From Bacteroidales bacterium (GTDB lineage Bacteria; Bacteroidota; Bacteroidia; Bacteroidales; WCHB1-69): 29,236 nt of DNA. Below are positions 13,869 to 22,335 of this stretch, piece after piece; positions within the stretch are counted from its first letter, which is position 1, and every line of letters starts with the position of its first letter. The notes under the pieces are model-generated. The model had not been told where the DNA came from, ran no database searches, and saw nothing but the letters and a program-made list of their open reading frames with translations. Location of the stretch: positions 1 through 29,236 of the forward strand of contig JAGCRI010000191.1 of the NCBI GenBank assembly GCA_017964755.1, read 5' to 3'. A program made the position numbers and the translations under genes.

Positions 13869-16169
13869 TCAATTTTTGAGGCAACGCACCGAGAAAGCAT
13901 CGATTTTATCGTATGTTGCGCTGCGCACATCAGCATACGAATAACGCAAATAGCGTCCTGTGGCTGCTGTCCCACTCGTTTGAGTAGTTGTCCAAAAAAT
14001 CGCATTGCTTCCGAAATTGCCAGTCGAACCATAATAGTAACCGGCTGGATAAGCAGAAAAACCAGCATCGTTGTTAAGAAAGGCTGAATTGCCGACAGCG
14101 CATTCGTTCACGGTAGCCCCCCACCCTGTTGTTGAAGCCAACGCTTTAGCAATATATGTACTCGTGCCGCCACACGCATAACTGTTCTGCGAACTCATAT
14201 ATGAAACAAGCTGTGTAAACTCGGCATCGCTCGGCACATGCCAGCCTGAAGGACAAACACCTTGAACACCACTCGGATTTGATGAAGATGATGAAGAAGT
14301 TCCCATGACAGCTTTCCAATTATACAGCAAACCATAAATCGAATCATTACTCTGATTTCCGTTTGCATGGTAGCAATACGCTGTTGAAGAAGATGTTGTA
14401 CTCCCTTCTTCAATTTTTGTCCCATTTGAATAATGTTCACATCGCAAACTTTCGCGCATCCAACATTGTGTTCCGATTTGCACCGTATTATAAACATGTT
14501 TGTCATAATCAGTTACAGTAGGAGTACTTGTACAAGGCAGACCACCCAACTTCGTGGTAAAACTTGCCGTTGTCCCGTATGCTGTACCAAAAGTGTTTGT
14601 AGCGTAAGCGCTTACATAATAAGTAGTTGCAGGGGCAAGTCCTGTAAGTGTGCTTGAATAAGTTCCTGTAGTTGTTCCGTCAACGGTAATGCTGTCCGAA
14701 ACAGACGGATTAGGAGAGGTACTCCAGCAAACACCGCGCGCCACCATTGCAACACCGCCGTCATTAGTAACATTCCCGCCAGAAACAGCGGCTGTCGCCG
14801 TAATGTTGCTCACCGCAGTCGTAACAACCGAAGGGTATTTCGGAGTCTTGACACTCACAGCACTTCCGTAAGCAGTTCCGGCAATGTTTGTAGCGTAAGC
14901 ACGGACATAATATGTTGTATTTGGCAATAAAAGAGTTATGACACTTGCAAATGAACCGAGTCCGCAACTGTCAACAGTGAGACTGTCAGCAATAGTCGGA
15001 TTCTGAGAAGTGCTCCAGCAGACCCCACGCGCAGAGACCGGTGCGCCTCCGTCGGCGAGCACGTTGCCACCAGAAGCCACCAAAGTTGTCGTTACGCTAC
15101 CCATTGCTGCTGTAGTAACTGTCGGATAATCAGGAGTAGTTAATGAGAGTTCCCCGCCATACGATGTGCCGACACTGTTAGTGGCATAGGCACGCACGTA
15201 GTATGTGGTAGCGTGCTCAAGGCCGTACATAGTTGAGACGAAACTGCCCACACCGCTGCTGTCAGCCGACAGACTATCGGCAACAGTAGGATTTGGTGAA
15301 GTGCTCCAGCAGACGCCGCACGCAATAATCGGAGTGCCCCCATCGCTCACTATAGTAGCTGCAATATCGGCAGTTACTGCCAAAACGCTGACCACACTGT
15401 CAGTCACAACGGTCGGAGCAACATACTGGGAATCGGCAAATTGCAGCACAAACATCTGCGACTGGTTCTGCATCTGAGTCAAATGCCCACTTTCCGCCAG
15501 CCCGTCATTAATTGTTGCATAACCAACATATTCCATTTGGTCGCCAAAATTGAACGGTTTTTCAGTCGCATATTTTGGTGTATTGTTTTTTGCACCGTTT
15601 TGCTGCGAAGCGATTAATTGTTCCGCAAGTGTGCCGTAATTCCCAACAGTTCCAATATATTCAATGCCGTTTCCGCTGCCCCCGCCGTTACACACCATTT
15701 TTATTGACGACGCTTTGCCATTTTGACGTGCCGTCATGAAATACACACCAGCATTGGCAATGGTTATTCTGAATTGATGGTTTCCAATTGCAGGGACATC
15801 ATAAGATTTCGTCCCAACAATTACACGGCCGTTCACATCAGAAATCTCCATTGACACCGCACCCGCAGCCGGAACAGTCAGATTCGCGGTCGTCACCCCA
15901 TCAAACGGATTGGGGTTATTTTGCCACAATTGCAGCGCAATTTTCTGTGACGCCGCCTCACCGATACCCGCGCCCGCCTGCATTTCCAACACAGTGTCAG
16001 GCCAATAAATGCTTTCCTGCCACCCTTTTGTCTGGTTTGTGATTGAAACACTGTCCAATTGCGCATATCGGCCGGCTCCGTCTTCACCAGTAAAGGTCAA
16101 GGTTACAGTTTGCGCTGACAAACAAACGAACATGGAAAAAATCGCCAAAATAAGAACTGTCTTTTTCAT
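13869..16169 (-). CDS. Secreted repeat protein with C-terminal FISUMP domain
   Basis: A 766-residue exported protein. The signal peptide is residues 1-20 (MKKTVLILAIFSMFVCLSAQ). Residues about 80-160 (WQNNPNPFDG, VSMEISDVNGRVI, AGVYFMTARQNGK, SSIKMV) look like a T9SS type A sorting domain, yet they are N-terminal. Residues 251-541 are three Fn3-like repeats of exactly 97 residues, each with GVCWST (at 285, 382 and 479), a ThrSer/Pro-rich turn and a TYYVRAYATN-type strand. Residues about 545-766 form the Fibrobacter succinogenes major paralogous (FISUMP) domain, with IGTQCWMRESL, YGLLYNWKAV, GVCPSGWHVPSDAEF and a terminal VRCLKN. FISUMP domains are widespread on Bacteroidota and Fibrobacter surface proteins; their function is unknown. 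A -7 element is seen at 16251-16258. Whether export uses T9SS is unclear, since no C-terminal sorting domain exists. Confidence 0.88.
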   Translation of the reverse strand: MKKTVLILAIFSMFVCLSAQTVTLTFTGEDGAGRYAQLDSVSITNQTKGWQESIYWPDTVLEMQAGAGIGEAASQKIALQLWQNNPNPFDGVTTANLTVPAAGAVSMEISDVNGRVIVGTKSYDVPAIGNHQFRITIANAGVYFMTARQNGKASSIKMVCNGGGSGNGIEYIGTVGNYGTLAEQLIASQQNGAKNNTPKYATEKPFNFGDQMEYVGYATINDGLAESGHLTQMQNQSQMFVLQFADSQYVAPTVVTDSVVSVLAVTADIAATIVSDGGTPIIACGVCWSTSPNPTVADSLSADSSGVGSFVSTMYGLEHATTYYVRAYATNSVGTSYGGELSLTTPDYPTVTTAAMGSVTTTLVASGGNVLADGGAPVSARGVCWSTSQNPTIADSLTVDSCGLGSFASVITLLLPNTTYYVRAYATNIAGTAYGSAVSVKTPKYPSVVTTAVSNITATAAVSGGNVTNDGGVAMVARGVCWSTSPNPSVSDSITVDGTTTGTYSSTLTGLAPATTYYVSAYATNTFGTAYGTTASFTTKLGGLPCTSTPTVTDYDKHVYNTVQIGTQCWMRESLRCEHYSNGTKIEEGSTTSSSTAYCYHANGNQSNDSIYGLLYNWKAVMGTSSSSSSNPSGVQGVCPSGWHVPSDAEFTQLVSYMSSQNSYACGGTSTYIAKALASTTGWGATVNECAVGNSAFLNNDAGFSAYPAGYYYGSTGNFGSNAIFWTTTQTSGTAATGRYLRYSYADVRSATYDKIDAFSVRCLKN
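14547..15419. repeat. Three 291-bp coding repeats in the FISUMP protein gene
   Basis: Three consecutive in-frame units of 97 codons each encode Fn3-like modules. GVCWST recurs at residues 285, 382 and 479, exactly 97 apart. On the plus strand, stretches such as GTGCTCCAGCAGAC recur between units. The divergence between copies suggests an old duplication rather than a recent one. Confidence 0.8.
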
Positions 16170-16250
16170 AATATCAATTATATCAAACTTTTAATTCGAA
16201 CAAAAGCTACATCTTCCACCTGCACAAATCAGAAATTGGTTCTTCGGCTG

Positions 16251-16258
16251 CAAAATTA
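16251..16258 (-). promoter_or_regulatory. Candidate -7 element for the FISUMP gene
   Basis: The minus strand reads TAATTTTG, matching TAnnTTTG, 82 bases before the ATG at 16169. No clear TTG lies at the expected spacing, so this is a weak call. Confidence 0.4.
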
Positions 16259-16350
16259 CACATTTTTAGAACTTAAAATAAACTGTCTCCTTATTCAAAC
16301 TCCTTCTAATACAATTTTGAAATCAAATGTTTGCAATTTTTTTCGTCAAA

Positions 16351-16382
16351 TTGGTACAAACCTAATTTTTTTTGTATCTTTG
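16351..16382 (+). promoter_or_regulatory. Promoter for the C10 protease gene
   Basis: TTG at 16351-16353, a 21-base spacer and TATCTTTG at 16375-16382 form an exact Bacteroidota-type promoter. Transcription would begin near 16388, about 40 bases before the ATG at 16427. The element lies inside the longer possible reading frame, which supports the later start. Confidence 0.75.
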
Positions 16383-16426
16383 TGCCTTATTTGGAAAATT
16401 ATAAATTCACAAAACAACATAAGACC

Positions 16427-18703
16427 ATGAAAAAAATCATTTCGCTTACTCTGATGTTAAGTCTTTTCGCAGTGCTCTTTGCTGGCAACATAACAGAAAA
16501 AGAGGCTCAACGGGTTGCTAAGAACTTTCTTCTGGAAAACTATGCTTCCCAACAAATTGAAATCCAACTTTCTGACATCAACTTGTCATTTGTACAAACA
16601 GACGAAAACGGAGAGCCCATCTTCTACCGTTTCGACATCAAAAATTCGGGTTTCATTATCGTGTCAGCGACAGATTTGGTATCACCAGTCCTCGCCTATT
16701 CATTTGAAGGCACTTTCAAACCCAATCCAATATCTGAGATTTATCTGAATAAATATGAAAAACAGATAAAAGCCGTTAAAGCAGATAAATCAAGAGCCTT
16801 TGCTGAATCAAAGAATATTTGGAACCACTATAACGTGGCCAACTTTTATCCGGAACCTAAGCGTGCAAACGATTATGTTGACCCTCTTATCACAACCACG
16901 TGGACACAAGAGACATACTATAACACCTATTGCCCATACGACCAGACTATCAACACCAACGACCAACACGCTGTTGTCGGCTGCGTTGCACTGAATCTGG
17001 CAAACATTAGAAACTACTACCGTTATCCTGAAGTAGGTATCGGCGGTGTGTCTTATTATACAGCAACTTACGATGAAGATGGCAATCCTGTTTATCCACG
17101 TTTGGAAGTTATGTTTGCTAATCATCATTACAATTTCGATGCCATACCGAGAAAAGCCACAAACTATACTGGCGAACTCGCAAAACTGATATACCACTGC
17201 GGCGTTTCAGCTCGTATTGCATACGGGCACGGATACACCCAAGACGGCACAATTGACGGCAGTAGCGGAAACGATGCCAATGCACTGAGCGCCATGAAAA
17301 TTAACTGGGGTTTCAGCGCACAAGGCGTTGTTCTTGAAGCCGCCCCGATAGTAGCAGGCAACAACTATCAGAAATGGGCTGACACTCTCAAAGCTGAATT
17401 GAGAAAACTTCATCCGCTTTACTTCGCCGCAACAACAGCAGAAGGAGCAACCGGTCACGCTTATATGGTTGACGGTTTCGATAACACAGGTCTGTTCCAT
17501 ATCAATTGGGGCTGGGAAGGTTTTGGCAACGGCTTCTATCAGATTAATTATATTATTGACCCTCAAGGAGATGGCGGAACTTCTTATAATACTAACGAAA
17601 GTGTTATCTATAACCTCTTCCCTGCAAACCAAGATCCTGAACCAACTTCAGGTACTGTCAGAAATACTGCCACACGCGGTTGTGTAACAGACGGAGCCGG
17701 CAACCTCTCATACGAAAACAACACCGAAAGAGAATGGATTCTCGCCGCTCCTAATGCACGCGCTTATACTTTCCAATTTGCAAAACTCAAAACAGAGGAA
17801 GGGAAAGACGAAATATCATTCTACAACGCCGCAACAGGAACTCTGCTCGCAGGCCCATTTTCAGGACATTATCTTAACATTGCAAGCACTGACGTTTTCA
17901 CAAATTACAGTGGTACAATCAACCGTCCTGAAGGTGTTTTCCCTGACGGACAGCTTCTTCCTGAAGAGTTCAAGCTCAATGCTGACAGTGTAAAAATCGT
18001 CTTCACTTCAGACGCAGAAGGGACTGACAACGGCTTCTTAGTATATTTTGAAGCAGAACTCAAAAACGGTCCTGATTGCAACCCGACACCTGGCGGATTT
18101 CTCACAGCAGCTGAAGGCACTCTCAAAGACAAAGACGCTGACGGCAACTATATTGGAGACAAAACCTGCTCGTGGCGTGTAAAACCGTCTGCAAGTTTAG
18201 GCCTCACAAAACTCACATTCGCATTCAACAAATTCGACCTCCGCGAAGGTGACTTCATCGATATTTTTGATATGAGCAACGGTGAAAAACCGGTTCGCTT
18301 CGCACGTTTTGACATCTATAACATGCCTAACGGCGCATTCACATGCAATTTCACAGACATTAAAATCAATTTCGTTTCCGACAACTGGGCAGAAGGCGAA
18401 GGCTTTGAACTCCAATATGGCGGTACAACTGAAATCAACGAAAACAGCGGTCTGCAGGATGTTTCAATCTACCCGAACCCGGCTACCGATATGATTAATG
18501 TTGCATTATCTTCTGAAACAGACCAAAATGTGAATTTCAGAATAATTGACATGACAGGCAAAGTGGTGATGGCTGAAAACACAAACCACAGCGCTGGTGC
18601 ATCAACATACCGCTTTCCTGTGAGCAATCTTGCAAAAGGATTCTATTTCATGAATATAGAGACAAATTCAGGAAAGACTATCCGCAAATTCATTGTTGAA
18701 TAA
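16427..18703 (+). CDS. C10-family (streptopain-like) cysteine protease with T9SS sorting domain
   Basis: A 758-residue secreted protease from the ATG at 16427, chosen because it gives a clean signal peptide (MKKIISLTLMLSLFAVLFAG) and lies downstream of the promoter. Residues about 22-130 resemble the Spi/C10 propeptide. The peptidase domain spans about 150-400: Q161 (oxyanion-hole position, WTQETYYNTYCP), the nucleophile C186 in VVGCVALNLANI, and H344 in TGHAYMVDGF with the following INWGWEG. Two CUB-like beta domains follow (about 415-545 and 551-665). Residues about 675-758 are a type A sorting domain (VSIYPNPATDMI ... GFYFMNI ... IRKFIVE) that targets the protein through T9SS for surface anchoring or release. 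Relatives include streptopain, interpain and periodontain-type enzymes. It is likely cargo of the Por system encoded downstream. It ends at the terminator at 18726-18756. Confidence 0.95.
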   Translation: MKKIISLTLMLSLFAVLFAGNITEKEAQRVAKNFLLENYASQQIEIQLSDINLSFVQTDENGEPIFYRFDIKNSGFIIVSATDLVSPVLAYSFEGTFKPNPISEIYLNKYEKQIKAVKADKSRAFAESKNIWNHYNVANFYPEPKRANDYVDPLITTTWTQETYYNTYCPYDQTINTNDQHAVVGCVALNLANIRNYYRYPEVGIGGVSYYTATYDEDGNPVYPRLEVMFANHHYNFDAIPRKATNYTGELAKLIYHCGVSARIAYGHGYTQDGTIDGSSGNDANALSAMKINWGFSAQGVVLEAAPIVAGNNYQKWADTLKAELRKLHPLYFAATTAEGATGHAYMVDGFDNTGLFHINWGWEGFGNGFYQINYIIDPQGDGGTSYNTNESVIYNLFPANQDPEPTSGTVRNTATRGCVTDGAGNLSYENNTEREWILAAPNARAYTFQFAKLKTEEGKDEISFYNAATGTLLAGPFSGHYLNIASTDVFTNYSGTINRPEGVFPDGQLLPEEFKLNADSVKIVFTSDAEGTDNGFLVYFEAELKNGPDCNPTPGGFLTAAEGTLKDKDADGNYIGDKTCSWRVKPSASLGLTKLTFAFNKFDLREGDFIDIFDMSNGEKPVRFARFDIYNMPNGAFTCNFTDIKINFVSDNWAEGEGFELQYGGTTEINENSGLQDVSIYPNPATDMINVALSSETDQNVNFRIIDMTGKVVMAENTNHSAGASTYRFPVSNLAKGFYFMNIETNSGKTIRKFIVE

Positions 18704-18725
18704 TAACAGTATAAATTTGTTTTCG

Positions 18726-18756
18726 AGCCTCCTGCCTTAGGTAGGAGGCTTTTTTA
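18726..18756 (+). terminator. Rho-independent terminator after the C10 protease gene
   Basis: AGCCTCCTGCC (18726-18736) pairs with GGTAGGAGGCT (18740-18750) around a TTA loop, with one G-T pair, followed by a run of T. The loop contains the stop codon of the converging DUF2851 gene (TTA at 18737-18739 read as TAA on the minus strand). Confidence 0.9.
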
Positions 18757-20017
18757 TTATCTGCTGTCCGATAGGGCAATAAGCACATTTTCGAGTACAA
18801 CAATATTTGTTACTTATTTCAATAATCGCCTGTGAATCAGAAGCGCTGCGACAAAGGAACCCCGCCGCCATATACTTGCGCGTAATATGGTTCACCTCAA
18901 ACTGCAGTTCCCGCTGATATAGCACTGCACGCTCCGTAACCAACGGCTTCCCGACATAAATTCCGTATGAATATCTAATTGGTATTATAGTGTTAATATA
19001 CAACAAATTAAGAGCCGTTTTCCCAATATTGGTCTTATGGCTGCTGCTCGCTTTTGCAAACTCATAATGCATCTCCCAGTAACTATGCGGAACCAAATCT
19101 TTCGGAACAATATCATTTACAGACACTTTTACATCAAGAATACTCTTTATCAGATCCGGAACCAAAAGAAATTCACAAAGCTGAGCAAGACGTATGCAAT
19201 GAAAATTCGCCGGCCGCAAACGCAACTTGTTCCATATCTTCTTATCAATCGGGATCCATTTGTACTTATATTTCAGATAATTATATTCAGATTGCAGTGC
19301 TTCGTAGTATGCGTCACCCTCAATTTCATCATCAAGAAGGCCAGCCTGCCCGAATATGATAGCATAAACCTGCAACCTTGATGTCAGATGCTTTTCAATT
19401 TGCTTATATCCTACACTTTGAGCGAGCAATTCAAAAGCAGCTGCGTTTGTCTTGAAACCAAAATTACGTGCTATCTGCCTAAAACAGACCTCATTCCAAT
19501 CGTAATTGCAAATTTTCAACTCTCCAAACAGAACCTGGCTTTTCCTGTCGAGTCTTTCAATTGAAACAGCAAGCATTATTTCCTCAAATTTCTCTTTGGG
19601 AATATCTTTCAAACCAAACTCGCAAGGAATTATCAATTCACTGTCTTTCAGTTTTTTATAATTATTCAAAGTCTCATCAGCGATAAAATTCTTCAGTTCC
19701 AAAGTCGGTATAGCCTCACGCCCACATAGAAAAACATCCTTGTCATGCTCATATACAACATGCAGGATAACAGAATTATACTTATTGTCTTTGTCGTGAT
19801 TATGTCTGAACCAATCAGAACTTCTTACATGAATTTCAACATCACCTGCCCAAGTAACTCCACCAATATCAATTATCGCTTGCTTGAAATCCGGACCAGC
19901 ATTATGGTTCCACAATCCCGAATTTATAATTCTAATAGGCTGATTTTCAGTAGTTTTAATATTTACAACATCAAAACTTCCTGTTTTCCAAATATAATGC
20001 AATAACTCTTCAATCAT
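18737..20017 (-). CDS. DUF2851 family protein
   Basis: A 426-residue protein recognised as DUF2851, a Bacteroidota family of unknown function. Early motifs are LHYIWKTGSFD, NAGPDFKQAIIDIGG and WAGDVEIHVRSSDW with HNHDKDNKYNSVILHVVYEHD, an arrangement with several conserved Asp, Glu and His residues that could suit a metal or nuclease-like site (inference only). The C-terminus carries a Cys cluster (CCTRKCAYCPIG). No signal peptide or transmembrane helix is present, so it is probably cytoplasmic. Its last codons and stop lie inside the terminator hairpin of the converging protease gene. It is 75 bases downstream of the nucleotidyltransferase gene, with an inverted repeat in between. Confidence 0.85.
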   Translation of the reverse strand: MIEELLHYIWKTGSFDVVNIKTTENQPIRIINSGLWNHNAGPDFKQAIIDIGGVTWAGDVEIHVRSSDWFRHNHDKDNKYNSVILHVVYEHDKDVFLCGREAIPTLELKNFIADETLNNYKKLKDSELIIPCEFGLKDIPKEKFEEIMLAVSIERLDRKSQVLFGELKICNYDWNEVCFRQIARNFGFKTNAAAFELLAQSVGYKQIEKHLTSRLQVYAIIFGQAGLLDDEIEGDAYYEALQSEYNYLKYKYKWIPIDKKIWNKLRLRPANFHCIRLAQLCEFLLVPDLIKSILDVKVSVNDIVPKDLVPHSYWEMHYEFAKASSSHKTNIGKTALNLLYINTIIPIRYSYGIYVGKPLVTERAVLYQRELQFEVNHITRKYMAAGFLCRSASDSQAIIEISNKYCCTRKCAYCPIGQQIIKKPPT

Positions 20018-20026
20018 AATTTAACT

Positions 20027-20067
20027 ATAATTTTACTTATTAATAACATTATTTTAAGTAAAATTAT
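20027..20067. repeat. 13-bp perfect inverted repeat upstream of DUF2851
   Basis: ATAATTTTACTTA (20027-20039) is the exact reverse complement of TAAGTAAAATTAT (20055-20067), with a 15-base AT-rich spacer. It lies 10 bases before the DUF2851 start and 25 bases after the nucleotidyltransferase stop. It could be an operator or a weak AT-only hairpin; the lack of G+C argues against an efficient terminator. Confidence 0.5.
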
Positions 20068-20092
20068 TGTGCTATGACTGAAAAAAAAGCAA

Positions 20093-20815
20093 CTAAAAAT
20101 GGCACTTATTAAGACGTTCCAAAACATCTATTTTACCCACATCGCACCAAGTGTCATGCGAATGATCGTACGCAATGACAGTATGTGAACCCGCCAAATC
20201 CAAATATAATGGTGTCATCGAAAATTTCTTCCCCAGAGGGATGTAATCAAGGATTTCACGTCTAACAATGTGGATACCACTAAAAGCGAGATCAACACCG
20301 ACAGCAAAATCACGTATTTTTTTTAGCTCACCCGTGCCAATATCTTTCCAGCCGACTAATTGCATATTATTTTCATCAAAGATGAAATAGCGGGAAGTTT
20401 CACGCCTTTTCACGGCAAGGGTGGCTAATGCACCATGCTCAGCATGATATTGGTATAGTTTTTTCAAATCTATATCAGAAAGGATGTCAACATTATACAT
20501 TAAAATATTGTCAGCCCCTTGAAACAACGGCTCAGCAAATTTCAATCCTCCTGCCGTATCAAGCAGTTCCTGCCTCTCGTCAGAAATTCTAATATCAGCA
20601 TTGAAGTTATTATCATTAATAAAGCTTATAATTTTATCAGCAAAATGATGAACATTGATCACTATCTTATCAAAACCATTGGAGGTCAGCTTATTAATCA
20701 CATGTTCGAGAAGGGGTTTCCCACACACCTCCACCAAAGCCTTAGGCCTATCAGCAGTCAAGGGATAAAGCCTCGTGCCGAGTCCAGCGGCAAAAATCAT
20801 TGCTACACAGCTCAT
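20093..20815 (-). CDS. Sugar-phosphate nucleotidyltransferase (MurU/HddC-like)
   Basis: A 240-residue NTP transferase. The N-terminal motif FAAGLGTRLYPLTADRPKAL (8-27) binds the nucleotide, with K25 as the expected catalytic lysine. MYNVDILSDID (107-117) holds the metal-binding D110, and HDTWCDVGKIDVL near the C-terminus holds the second acidic ligand. Size and the WxDVG motif match N-acetylmuramate-1-phosphate uridylyltransferase (MurU) and heptose-1-phosphate guanylyltransferase (HddC) more than RmlA. The usual MurU partner, AmgK kinase, is not adjacent, so the substrate is undetermined. The ATG overlaps the transporter stop by four bases (ATGA), implying co-translation. Confidence 0.85.
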   Translation of the reverse strand: MSCVAMIFAAGLGTRLYPLTADRPKALVEVCGKPLLEHVINKLTSNGFDKIVINVHHFADKIISFINDNNFNADIRISDERQELLDTAGGLKFAEPLFQGADNILMYNVDILSDIDLKKLYQYHAEHGALATLAVKRRETSRYFIFDENNMQLVGWKDIGTGELKKIRDFAVGVDLAFSGIHIVRREILDYIPLGKKFSMTPLYLDLAGSHTVIAYDHSHDTWCDVGKIDVLERLNKCHF

Positions 20816-22269
20816 AAAGACGGAATAAAATTTTTAGAATTACGTGTTTTCCAAACGAAGAACCATACCAAGAGTGAAAAAGTAACGACCCCGCTCAAAA
20901 TATAGCCAAGGGTGTGCGGCAAGCCGAAACCTGTTTTTGTTGAAATCAATAGATACGATGAGCAAACCATTGTCATAAACAAAGCCGGCAGAAGTGAAAT
21001 CCAGAACCATTTTTTATTTTGGGCCAGGCAAACAGTTATAGCCCAAAGAGTTACCATTGCCATAAACTGATTTGCCCATGAGAACCCATTCCATATAACA
21101 GCAAATCCGTCTTTATCCTGAAAACTGTAAATAAGCACAAGCAAACCTAAAATAAAAAGCGGCACAGCGACAAGAATTCTCTTCACAAAAGGCTTCTGGT
21201 CGATTTTAAAAGATTCGGCGATAATAAGACGCGCTGAGCGGAATGCTGTGTCACCTGAAGTTATAGGTGCGGCAATGACACCTAACACCGCCAAAATTGC
21301 CCCAACGGTACCGAGCCAGCTGTTGCATAGAATGTTCACAATAGAAGCGGGAGTCGAGCTTGCCGTTCCAAGAAGTGCCTGACCATCTTCTGTATAGAAA
21401 ATGAACGAAGCAGCGGCAGCCCACACAAGAGCGACAACACCTTCTGTTATCATCGAGCCGTAGAAAATCGGGCGTGCCTGTTTTTCGTTGGTGAGGCAGC
21501 GTGCCATAAGCGGCGACTGCGTAGCGTGAAAGCCTGAAATTGCCCCGCACGCAATAGAGACGAACATCATCGGAAATATAGGATTATTTGCCGCATCAGG
21601 CATTTTATTGTCCAATCCGTTCCAGATTTCCGGCAGTTGCGGCTGAAACACAAAAAGGGATACCATAATACCTGCAGCCATAAACAGAAGGCAGAAACCG
21701 AAAACAGGGTAAATCTTTCCTATCAGTTTATCAATAGGCACAAGCGTGGCGACAATATAGTAAACAAAAATAACAACTATCCAGAAAAACTGGTTAAACT
21801 TACCACCCACAAGCCCCGCCAAAATTTCAGCTGGCCCCGAAATAAAGACCGCACCGACCAATATCAGCAACAGGACTGTGAAATAGCGCATAAACACTCT
21901 GACACCACGTCCAAGATACTTACCGTGCACCTCCGGCAAACCGACTCCACCAAGGCGCAAGAGAATCATACCTGAAAGAAAATCGTGGACGGCACCGGCA
22001 AAAATGCAGCCAAATACAATCCACAAAAAAGAAGACGTCCCGAACTTAGCACCCATGATTGCACCAAAAATCGGCCCCAGACCGGCAATATTCAAAAACT
22101 GTATCAGAAATATCCGCCACGATTTCATCGGCACATAATCCACTCCGTCCTGTTTTGTATATGCAGGTGTCTGCCGGTTCTCATCAATTCCGAAAATTTT
22201 TTCGGTCACCCGTCCATAAATAAAATAACCTGCGACAAGAAGAACCAACGAAATTACAAATGTTACCAT
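20812..22269 (-). CDS. Carbon starvation CstA-family transporter (short form)
   Basis: A 485-residue polytopic inner-membrane protein with about 12 hydrophobic helices. The family signature is clear: IAGLGPIFGAIMGAKFG near residues 61-77, GAVHDFLSGM, and GAISGFHATQSPLMARCL. E. coli CstA and BtsT (YjiY) are about 700 residues; this is the shorter form common in Bacteroidota and Firmicutes. Family members import pyruvate or peptides during carbon limitation; the substrate here is not determined. It starts 13 bases after the por-operon terminator and may be transcribed from a -7 element embedded in that hairpin (22292-22299). It is coupled to the following nucleotidyltransferase by an ATGA overlap. 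Confidence 0.92.
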   Translation of the reverse strand: MVTFVISLVLLVAGYFIYGRVTEKIFGIDENRQTPAYTKQDGVDYVPMKSWRIFLIQFLNIAGLGPIFGAIMGAKFGTSSFLWIVFGCIFAGAVHDFLSGMILLRLGGVGLPEVHGKYLGRGVRVFMRYFTVLLLILVGAVFISGPAEILAGLVGGKFNQFFWIVVIFVYYIVATLVPIDKLIGKIYPVFGFCLLFMAAGIMVSLFVFQPQLPEIWNGLDNKMPDAANNPIFPMMFVSIACGAISGFHATQSPLMARCLTNEKQARPIFYGSMITEGVVALVWAAAASFIFYTEDGQALLGTASSTPASIVNILCNSWLGTVGAILAVLGVIAAPITSGDTAFRSARLIIAESFKIDQKPFVKRILVAVPLFILGLLVLIYSFQDKDGFAVIWNGFSWANQFMAMVTLWAITVCLAQNKKWFWISLLPALFMTMVCSSYLLISTKTGFGLPHTLGYILSGVVTFSLLVWFFVWKTRNSKNFIPSL

Positions 22270-22281
22270 ACAAAAAGATTT

Positions 22282-22316
22282 AAAAAAAGGGCAAAAGTAT
22301 ACACAATTGCCCTTTT
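22282..22316 (-). terminator. Terminator of the porPKLMN operon
   Basis: AAAAGGGCAA (22285-22294 on the plus strand) pairs with TTGCCCTTTT (22307-22316) around a 12-base loop. On the minus strand a T-run follows (22288-22282). It is 20 bases beyond the porN stop. Confidence 0.82.
22292..22299 (-). promoter_or_regulatory. Candidate -7 element for the cstA-like gene, inside the terminator
   Basis: The minus strand reads TACTTTTG, matching TAnnTTTG, 23 bases before the ATG at 22269. It overlaps the loop and 3' arm of the por terminator. No clear -33 TTG is seen, so this is tentative. Confidence 0.35.
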
Positions 22317-22335
22317 ATCTATTATAAAACTGCTT

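Noticed and set aside
16331..16426. Upstream in-frame start for the C10 protease
   Set aside because: The promoter elements fall inside this stretch and the later ATG begins a perfect signal peptide.
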